Made by a program: the position numbers and the translations under genes. Of a stretch of 6,233 nt of DNA, positions 1 to 4,761 are shown piece after piece. This DNA is from an uncultured Erysipelotrichaceae bacterium (lineage in GTDB: Bacteria; Bacillota_I; Bacilli_A; Erysipelotrichales; Erysipelotrichaceae), in NCBI GenBank assembly GCA_900319505.1, contig ONOV01000056.1, positions 1 to 6,233 on the forward strand, in the 5' to 3' direction. The notes under the pieces are model-generated. The model ran no database searches. It saw only the letters and a list, made by a program, of their open reading frames with translations, and was not told the DNA's origin. How positions within the stretch are numbered: the stretch's first letter is position 1; each line of letters starts with the position of its first letter.

Positions 1-84
1 AGGATCGGTACGCAGGTGGAAGTAAAGCCGGATGATCTGTTAAGACTGACAGACGGCATTACGGCAGATATTACCAGAAAGTAG
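1..84 (+). CDS. 3' end of an unrecognised protein (partial)
   Basis: Frame 1 is open from the window edge through 27 codons to a TAG stop at 82-84. The visible tail contains VEVKPDDLLRLTDGITADI and ends TRK. It is hydrophilic, with alternating charged and aliphatic residues typical of a folded soluble C-terminus, and it shows no membrane segment or catalytic motif. I do not recognise the family. In Bacillus-type synteny, prfB lies upstream of the yitT-like gene, but this tail does not look like the end of release factor 2 or of SecA, so I do not assign either. A terminator hairpin about 75 bases downstream fits the end of a plus-strand transcription unit. The coding call is fairly safe; the function is unknown. 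Confidence 0.6.
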   Translation, partial: RIGTQVEVKPDDLLRLTDGITADITRK

Positions 85-111
85 TGTACAGAATGTGCAA
101 TATGTACAGCA
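85..111 (+). repeat. Three tandem 9-bp imperfect repeats after the stop codon
   Basis: Directly after the TAG stop there are three consecutive 9-mers: TGTACAGAA, TGTGCAATA and TGTACAGCA. They share TGTRCA at their start with an exact 9-base period. TGTACA is itself palindromic, so the outer copies also form an inverted pair. The array lies in the 3' untranslated part of the upstream gene, before its terminator. It may be a small protein-binding site or a chance repeat; it is too short to decide by eye. Confidence 0.35.
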
Positions 112-157
112 GACCTTGAAAAAAGGGCTTGAATTATACGGAAAGCAGTGTGACAGG

Positions 158-194
158 AAAGGAACGAGCTGGATCAGCGCCGTTCCTTTTGTTT
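158..194 (+). terminator. Intrinsic terminator of the upstream gene, inside the vanZ 3' end
   Basis: AAAGGAACG (158-166) pairs perfectly with CGTTCCTTT (181-189), a 9-bp stem. GCTG (168-171) and CAGC (175-178) form an inner 4-bp helix capped by GAT. A T-rich stretch, TTTTGTTT, ends the structure on the plus strand, which suits termination of the gene ending at base 84. Read on the minus strand, the hairpin is followed by a poorer U-tract, so it may stop vanZ transcription only weakly. The hairpin contains the vanZ stop codon (174-176) and its last codons. Confidence 0.7.
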
Positions 195-653
195 CAGATG
201 CTTATGGATATCCTGAATTACCAGGATGAGCATTCTTGTAAAGAGCAGACCGGTAAGATAGCCGGCCATATCAATGCGTACATCATGGAAAGAGCCATAA
301 CGGCCGGGGATGAAGTGCTGGATGGTTTCGTCCATGCATGGAACAAGAAGCCAGAAGGAAAGCAGCGGGATGTATTTCTTCTGTTTCATGGTGAGATGGA
401 CGGCGGTCAGTACAAGTACGGCAAGCAGGAAGTATTCCGAAAAGTGGGCCAGCTTTCGAACATAGTGGTGAAACAGGTCAAAGGAAATGGAGAAGCCGGC
501 AGCGTGGACATATTTCAATAAGAAAAATGTCACTTTTTCAGACAGGTTTCCGGAGGAAGTGCCGTTCTGCAGGGAGTTGCTGAAGATCAGAAACGTGTAG
601 ACAATCGTGACTGTCCATAAGATAACCGTACGTTTTCTCATGCCAGCCATCAT
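174..653 (-). CDS. VanZ-like family membrane protein
   Basis: This is a 159-residue integral membrane protein of the VanZ-like family. Members include VanZ of teicoplanin-resistance clusters, but most are chromosomal and of unknown function, so resistance should not be inferred. Family motifs appear in order: FSNSLQ after the first membrane helix (24-29), RKLAHFSEYFLL (66-77), and DETIQHFIPGR (108-118), followed by D124, D128 and G131 in the DVRIDMAG segment. Membrane helices lie at about 9-25, 70-88, 94-106 and 127-146, and the C-terminal tail is basic (KHLKQKERR). Start: ATG at 651-653 is preceded by GGAAGG at 666-671, 12 bases away. That spacing is long but closer than for the in-frame ATGs at 648 and 639. 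The gene converges on the upstream gene and diverges from the yitT-like gene across 35 bp, so its promoter probably lies inside the yitT-like coding region. Confidence 0.88.
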   Translation of the reverse strand: MMAGMRKRTVILWTVTIVYTFLIFSNSLQNGTSSGNLSEKVTFFLLKYVHAAGFSISFDLFHHYVRKLAHFSEYFLLAVLVLTAVHLTMKQKKYIPLLSFWLLVPCMDETIQHFIPGRYGSFHDVRIDMAGYLTGLLFTRMLILVIQDIHKHLKQKERR

Positions 654-681
654 AACAGATTCTATCCTTCCATGCTATAAT
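652..681 (+). promoter_or_regulatory. Extended -10 promoter of the yitT-like gene, probably leaderless
   Basis: TGCTATAAT (673-681) is a perfect extended -10 box. A weak -35, ATAACA (652-657, 4 of 6 consensus positions), lies 18 bases upstream of the hexamer. Transcription should start about 7 bases past the -10, at roughly 687-689, which coincides with the ATG at 689. The -35 region overlaps the divergent vanZ start codon (651-653). The TSS position is inferred from spacing. Confidence 0.65.
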
Positions 682-688
682 CTTAGCC

Positions 689-1540
689 ATGGGAAAGAAA
701 ACAATACGTATTTTAAAGATAGCAGCAGGTACATTTCTGCTGGCTGTATCGGTTGAAATGTTTATTATTCCATATAACATTCTCTCCGGCGGTGTAGCCG
801 GTATTGCGGTTGCCCTGGAACCTTTCTTCCACATTGATAAGACGATCTTTGCCAATGTGCTGACGGTAGGCTTCTTCTTAATGGGTTTAGTGATTCTGGG
901 AAAGCAGTTTGTGCTGGACAGTCTTCTTTCCACCATCCTGTATCCGGTGTTTACAACGCTCTGTCATTTCATTGTACCGGCAACCAATGTCCCTTCGGCT
1001 GTTGCTTCGATCTATGCCGGTATTCTTGGCGGCATTGGCATCGGCTTAGTCATGAGTACAGGTGCCAGTACGGGCGGGGTGGATATTCCGACCATGATTC
1101 TGGCCAAGGTATTTCATGTCAGGATCAGCTATATGGTCATGATTGTGGATGGCTGTACGGTACTGCTTGGCATTATGGCTTACAGTGTGGATGCGGCGCT
1201 GATTGGTCTTTTATCCGTGTTTGCGTCGTCTTTTGCGGTTGGACGGGTGCTGTATGCCGGCCAGGGCCATGCCAAGAATGTCACAATTATTTCGCCGAAG
1301 TGGCCGGAGATCACTTCTACCATCCAGCGGGAGCTGGACCGGGGTGTCACCTTATTAGATGGAACAGGCGGTTATTCGGGCATGCATACAAAGGTTGTGC
1401 TGTGTGTGGTCAGTGAAAGACAGTATGGAAAACTGCTGGATATTATCCATGAATTTGATGATAAGGCCTTTGTGATTACCACAGATGCCAGTGATATGCA
1501 TGGGGAAGGTTTCTCCAACCCGGTGACGACCCGCATCTAA
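689..1540 (+). CDS. YitT family (DUF161/DUF2179, UPF0750-type) membrane protein
   Basis: This 283-residue protein has the two-part architecture of the YitT/YvjA family. The N-terminal hydrophobic DUF161 region has membrane segments at about 9-28, 54-71, 76-97, 104-123, 145-163 and 168-187. The C-terminal soluble DUF2179 domain covers about 220-278 and includes GVTLLDGTGGYSG, a ferredoxin-like strand (TKVVLCVVSERQ) and the FVITTDASDMHGEGF end. Signature glycine motifs are NILSGGVAGIA (30-40) and STGASTGGVDIP (123-134). The biochemical role of the family is unsettled; transport or small-molecule sensing is only presumed. The start at 689 has no Shine-Dalgarno site, and the next in-frame ATG (residue 24) would remove the first helix and part of the conserved motif region, so 689 is preferred. 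In B. subtilis the family member yvjA sits near ftsEX, which matches the location here. No terminator is visible before ftsE. Confidence 0.9.
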   Translation: MGKKTIRILKIAAGTFLLAVSVEMFIIPYNILSGGVAGIAVALEPFFHIDKTIFANVLTVGFFLMGLVILGKQFVLDSLLSTILYPVFTTLCHFIVPATNVPSAVASIYAGILGGIGIGLVMSTGASTGGVDIPTMILAKVFHVRISYMVMIVDGCTVLLGIMAYSVDAALIGLLSVFASSFAVGRVLYAGQGHAKNVTIISPKWPEITSTIQRELDRGVTLLDGTGGYSGMHTKVVLCVVSERQYGKLLDIIHEFDDKAFVITTDASDMHGEGFSNPVTTRI

Positions 1541-1565
1541 ATCTTGTTCAGTAAAAATACAGTAA

Positions 1566-1576
1566 TATGCTACAAT
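1566..1576 (+). promoter_or_regulatory. Promoter of ftsEX (extended -10)
   Basis: TATGCTACAAT (1566-1576) fits the Gram-positive TRTGnTATAAT extended -10 with one mismatch in the hexamer. No good -35 is seen: TTGTTC at 1544-1549 is 21 bases away, and TTCAGT at 1547-1552 has 18-base spacing but matches poorly. The predicted start near 1583 gives a leader of about 22 nt that still contains the GGAGG site. Read-through from the yitT-like gene may also contribute, because no terminator separates them. Confidence 0.55.
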
Positions 1577-1594
1577 GCTTTCGTATTCTGAAAC

Positions 1595-1599
1595 GGAGG
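1595..1599 (+). promoter_or_regulatory. Ribosome binding site that sets the ftsE start
   Basis: GGAGG lies five bases before ATG at 1605. An in-frame ATG at 1575 overlaps the -10 box and would lie upstream of the predicted transcript start, so it is not the start codon. Confidence 0.8.
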
Positions 1600-1604
1600 T
1601 CGCA

Positions 1605-2297
1605 ATGATAGAATGCACTCACGTATACAAGCGCTATAAAACAGGGACGTCTGCCCTGTATGATATCAACCTCAAAGTGGATCAGGGGGAATTCATTTAC
1701 ATTATCGGTCCGACCGGATCCGGTAAGTCCACGCTGATCAAACTGCTTGACGGGGAACTTGTGCCAACCAAGGGAACTGTGAAGGTGGTCGGTATTGATG
1801 TCGGTACACTGAAGAACAGGCAGGTGCCGATCTACCGCCGCAATATCGGAGTTGTCTTCCAGGATTACAAGCTGCTGCCGCAGAAGACGGTGGCGGAGAA
1901 TGTCGGGTATTCACTGGAAGTCATGAATCTCAAGAAGAAAAATGTAAAGAGAAGAGTCATAGAAGTGCTGGAGGAAGTCGGTCTGAGTGATAAGGCAGGG
2001 GCTTTTCCGCACGAGCTTTCCGGCGGCCAGCAGCAGCGTGTTGCGATCGCAAGAGCGATTGCCAACCGGCCGAAAGTGCTGATTGCGGATGAACCGACCG
2101 GCAACCTTGACCCGGCCAAATCCGATGACATCATGCTGCTGCTGCAGAAAATTCACGATGATTACGGCACAACGATCCTGATGGTCACCCATGATCTGAC
2201 GCTGGTCAATACATACCGCAGACGTACGGTTGTTCTGGAACACGGTCATATCGTGGCGGATCTTGCCGAAGGAGGTTATGTCCAGCATGATCAGTAG
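1605..2297 (+). CDS. ftsE: Cell division ATP-binding protein FtsE
   Basis: This is the cytoplasmic ABC-type ATPase that pairs with FtsX. ATP hydrolysis drives conformational changes that activate peptidoglycan hydrolases outside the membrane. At 230 residues it has the family's usual length. All nucleotide-binding motifs are intact: Walker A GPTGSGKST (35-43), Q-loop Q86 in VVFQDYKLLP, signature LSGGQQQR (138-145), Walker B VLIADE (158-163), D-loop GNLD (166-169) and switch histidine H196 in VTH. The VVFQDYKLLP stretch, the ADEPTGNLDP segment and the adjacency to ftsX separate FtsE from LolD- or MacB-type relatives. The start at 1605 is set by GGAGG at 1595-1599. The stop lies 11 nt inside ftsX, which suggests translational coupling and balanced subunit production. 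Confidence 0.96.
   Translation: MIECTHVYKRYKTGTSALYDINLKVDQGEFIYIIGPTGSGKSTLIKLLDGELVPTKGTVKVVGIDVGTLKNRQVPIYRRNIGVVFQDYKLLPQKTVAENVGYSLEVMNLKKKNVKRRVIEVLEEVGLSDKAGAFPHELSGGQQQRVAIARAIANRPKVLIADEPTGNLDPAKSDDIMLLLQKIHDDYGTTILMVTHDLTLVNTYRRRTVVLEHGHIVADLAEGGYVQHDQ
2271..2275 (+). promoter_or_regulatory. Ribosome binding site for ftsX, inside ftsE
   Basis: GGAGG (extended as GAAGGAGG from 2268) lies in the last codons of ftsE. ATG at 2278 is only two bases away, which is too close for normal initiation. ATG at 2287 is 11 bases away and gives an N-terminus, MISRSIKEGF, that fits FtsX proteins. I therefore place the ftsX start at 2287. Confidence 0.65.
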
Positions 2298-3180
2298 AAG
2301 TATCAAAGAAGGTTTTCACGGCGTCGGCCGTCATTTTGCCATGGCGCTTTCCAGCGCCATTGCCATTACGGTTACGCTGTTATTGATTTCGATCTTTTCC
2401 CTTGTCATGATGAATATCAACAACTTTACCCAGAATGTGGAAGAGGGCATGGAGATTTACGTGCAGGTCAGCTGGGATCATGACAGCAAGGAAGAGGAAG
2501 ATGCCCTGCGCCAGCAGATTGCAGCGCTGGATGGGGTGAAGAATATCAAGTTCTATTCCAAGGATGAAGAGTGGCAGTTCTATAAGGATTCCCGGAGTGG
2601 GGATACAAAGCAGAGTCTGGAAGGGATGGGACTGGATAATCCGATGCATGACGCATTCTATGTAGAACTGGAAGACGGCAAGCAGCTGCAGGAAATCTCA
2701 AGTACCATATCCAAGATGGAAGGTGTGGATGAAGTCGATTACGGCGGCACTTCCACAGAGATGATGGTCAGAGTCATGAATGCCATCCGCCGGGGCGGAT
2801 CGATTCTTGTCCTGGGCCTGACGATTCTGGCTGTATTCCTGATCCAGAACACCATCAAACTGACCATCTATGCCCGACAGGATGAAATCACGATTGAAAG
2901 ATCAGTCGGTGCAACCAACCATTTCATCCGTTCTCCCTTTGTGGTAGAAGGCATTATCATCGGTGTCATGGGGGCCATCATACCGATTGCGGCAACCTAT
3001 TACGGCTACCGGTATATTTATCAGCGTACCGGAGGCTATATCATCAGTGCGGTACTGAAGCTGATTCAGCCGCTGCCGATGTCGCTGTATCTGTGCGTGG
3101 GATTATTGATCGTAGGCGTACTGGTCGGTCTGATCGGTTCTTATGTTTCGGTCACAAGATATCTGAGATGGAAGCGCTGA
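2287..3180 (+). CDS. ftsX: Cell division protein FtsX, permease-like subunit
   Basis: FtsX is the membrane partner of FtsE. It does not transport a substrate but relays ATPase motion to extracellular wall hydrolases or their adaptors. At 297 residues it has the standard length and four-helix layout: TM1 about 20-42, a large extracellular domain about 45-165, TM2 about 170-190, TM3 about 218-240 and TM4 about 266-288. The cytoplasmic loop holds the family hallmark around EITIERSVGATNHFIRSPF (200-218), which contacts FtsE. Many relatives have an IMK-L-VGAT version here, so IERSVGAT is a mild variation. The N-terminal tail MISRSIKEGFHGVGRH is typical of Firmicutes FtsX. The gene overlaps ftsE by 11 nt and is followed by a strong terminator. 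No PcsB/CwlO-like hydrolase gene is adjacent, so the FtsX partner must be encoded elsewhere. Confidence 0.95.
   Translation: MISRSIKEGFHGVGRHFAMALSSAIAITVTLLLISIFSLVMMNINNFTQNVEEGMEIYVQVSWDHDSKEEEDALRQQIAALDGVKNIKFYSKDEEWQFYKDSRSGDTKQSLEGMGLDNPMHDAFYVELEDGKQLQEISSTISKMEGVDEVDYGGTSTEMMVRVMNAIRRGGSILVLGLTILAVFLIQNTIKLTIYARQDEITIERSVGATNHFIRSPFVVEGIIIGVMGAIIPIAATYYGYRYIYQRTGGYIISAVLKLIQPLPMSLYLCVGLLIVGVLVGLIGSYVSVTRYLRWKR
2341..2360 (+). other. Perfect 8-bp hairpin within the ftsX coding sequence
   Basis: ATGGCGCT (2341-2348) and AGCGCCAT (2353-2360) are exact reverse complements separated by TTCC. They span codons 19-25 of ftsX (MALSSAI). The structure lies 54 nt past the ftsX start, so it could slow early elongation or act as a processing site. 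It could equally be chance from the codon choice. Confidence 0.35.
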
Positions 3181-3197
3181 TGCAGTAGAAGACAGGG

Positions 3198-3222
3198 ACC
3201 CGGGGCTTGCCCGGGTTTTTTT
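3198..3222 (+). terminator. Intrinsic terminator after ftsX
   Basis: ACCCGGG (3198-3204) pairs with CCCGGGT (3210-3216), a GC-rich 7-bp stem with the five-base loop GCTTG, followed at once by seven T residues (3216-3222). It lies 17 bases after the ftsX stop. The ATG of the downstream protease is only 18 bases beyond the T-run, leaving no room for a promoter between them. Confidence 0.88.
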
Positions 3223-3240
3223 GGAAAGAAGGAACCAGGT

Positions 3241-4761
3241 ATGGATGAGAGCAGGCAGAGTGCCACAACAGAAATATCCTTTATGCATAAGGATGAGAAG
3301 CAGAAAAAGCCTGAGAAGAAAAAAAACCGCCGTCAGATCATTATCATGATCTGTGTGATTGCCGTAACGCTGAGTGTAGGGTGGATCGGAGGCAGTGTGC
3401 TGCCGATGAAAGGAACGATGCAGCTCAGGCAGATCCTGCACAGTTTCTTCGGCTCTTCCTCCGGCGATAAGATTGATACGGTGCTTGATATCATGGAAAA
3501 TGACTGGTATTTTGCCGGGGACATTGATGATATTGATCAGAGGCTGACAGATCAGGCATTGACCGGCATCACCACCAATGATGAAGATCCTCATACGGCC
3601 TACTTTTCCAAGGAAGAATCTGATTCCTTCACCGATTCCATCAACCGCAGCTATACCGGGATCGGGGTGGAAGTGGATACAAGTTCAGATACCTTTGTCA
3701 TTACCCGGGTCATTCCCAACTCCCCGGCTGAAGAAGCCGGAATGATGGCAGGTGATATCTTAAGAGCAGTAGACGGCAGGCGGATTGAAGGCATGGCTTT
3801 CTCTGCTGTACGCAAGCTGATTGTCGGAAAAGAAGGCACCAGTGTCACCGTGACGGCAGAACGGGATGGCAGGGAAGTCGACTTTACGATGAAGCGCAAG
3901 GAAGTATCCGATACCGTCAAGGCGGAGATGGCCGATGATGACACGGTGTATCTGCAGCTGTATCAGTTCGGTCAGGATACCGCTTCAGATACAAAGAGTG
4001 AACTGGAAAGTCTCATCGGGGATAAGGACAGCGTCAGTATGATTCTGGATCTTCGCAATAACGGCGGCGGCTATCTTGAATCCGTCCAGGCCCTGGCTTC
4101 TCTTTTCATCGATAAAGGCGATACGGTACTGAAGGAAGAATTTGCGGATGGTACATCCAGTACCACCAAGGCAGCCGGTGGAAAGCTGACCAACATCCAT
4201 AACATCGTGATTCTGGTCAATGATGAAACAGCTTCTGCCGCAGAAGTCATGACACTGGCACTGAAACAGAACCGGGATGATGTCACCATTGTCGGCAATA
4301 CGACCTATGGCAAAGGTACGGTTCAGCAGACCGTTACCTTCAAAGACGGTACTGCCCTGCATTACACGGTGGCAAGATGGCTGCCCAAAAACGGGAAATG
4401 GGTCAACGGCAAAGGCATTACCCCGGATGAAGAAGTAGATCTGCCGGACGCCCTGACTTCATCTGCCGCAGAAATGAAAGAGGATCAGACCTGTCAGTAT
4501 GATGATGTGGCAGATCCGGTAAAATCAGCCCAGAAGTATCTGGCATACCTCGGGTATGATGTTGACCGCAGGGACGGCTATTTCTCAAAGGCAACTGAAA
4601 CTGCTCTGAAGCAGTATGAAACAGATCACAGCCTGAGCTCAGACGGCATTCTTTCCTATGATGACTACAGCAGCCTCTATTCTTCTGTTCTGCATGACTG
4701 GACGATGTCAAAGACACATGATACGCAGTATAACCGCGCTATGGAGATATTGAACCAATAA
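3241..4761 (+). CDS. Membrane-anchored S41 carboxyl-terminal processing protease (CtpA/CtpB type)
   Basis: This 506-residue serine protease of peptidase family S41 cleaves near C-termini of envelope proteins outside the membrane. A very basic cytoplasmic N-tail (1-32) precedes one membrane anchor (about 33-54). The PDZ domain covers about 138-218 and includes YTGIGVEV and the [14 protein letters not shown] carboxylate-binding region. The S41 core covers about 225-400: LDLRNNGGG (269-277), catalytic S332 in NDETASAAE, and K358 and Q362 in TYGKGTVQQ. This is the Ser-Lys dyad plus supporting Gln seen in CtpB and D1 protease. The C-terminus carries a PG_binding_1 domain (about 424-482; [12 protein letters not shown] and [16 protein letters not shown]). 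The start at 3241 has AAGGA seven bases upstream. It follows ftsX as ctpB does in B. subtilis, but a strong terminator lies between them. The stop overlaps the uvrB start. The substrate is unknown. Confidence 0.94.
   Translation: MDESRQSATTEISFMHKDEKQKKPEKKKNRRQIIIMICVIAVTLSVGWIGGSVLPMKGTMQLRQILHSFFGSSSGDKIDTVLDIMENDWYFAGDIDDIDQRLTDQALTGITTNDEDPHTAYFSKEESDSFTDSINRSYTGIGVEVDTSSDTFVITRVIPNSPAEEAGMMAGDILRAVDGRRIEGMAFSAVRKLIVGKEGTSVTVTAERDGREVDFTMKRKEVSDTVKAEMADDDTVYLQLYQFGQDTASDTKSELESLIGDKDSVSMILDLRNNGGGYLESVQALASLFIDKGDTVLKEEFADGTSSTTKAAGGKLTNIHNIVILVNDETASAAEVMTLALKQNRDDVTIVGNTTYGKGTVQQTVTFKDGTALHYTVARWLPKNGKWVNGKGITPDEEVDLPDALTSSAAEMKEDQTCQYDDVADPVKSAQKYLAYLGYDVDRRDGYFSKATETALKQYETDHSLSSDGILSYDDYSSLYSSVLHDWTMSKTHDTQYNRAMEILNQ

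Noticed and set aside
129..521. Plus-strand open frame of 130 codons opposite the vanZ-like gene
   Set aside because: It is antisense to a gene with clear VanZ motifs, has no ribosome binding site, and its composition lacks any recognisable domain.
174..653. Interpreting the VanZ-like gene as a glycopeptide-resistance determinant
   Set aside because: No other van genes are present, and VanZ-like proteins are common chromosomal proteins of unknown function.
676..704. Possible minus-strand vanZ promoter using AAACAA/TATAAT read in reverse
   Set aside because: The reverse -10 candidates (ATTATA, TATAGC) are poor and would start the transcript almost on the ribosome binding site. The real vanZ promoter is unresolved.
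538..936. Minus-strand open frame of 132 codons
   Set aside because: It overlaps both the vanZ-like start and the yitT-like gene, both of which have strong family motifs. It looks like a reverse-frame shadow.
2230..2286. Upstream starts for ftsX at 2230 and 2278
   Set aside because: 2230 would add residues that do not resemble FtsX and has no ribosome binding site. 2278 is only two bases from GGAGG. 2287 is the better start.
3106..3134. Possible promoter for the protease inside ftsX (TTGATC, 17 bases, TCTGAT)
   Set aside because: Both hexamers match consensus at only four of six positions and there is no extended -10 element. This is too weak to annotate without TSS data.
4418..4717. Minus-strand open frame of 99 codons
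   Set aside because: It is antisense to the S41 core end and peptidoglycan-binding domain of the protease; it is rich in His/Ser/Pro with no motif.
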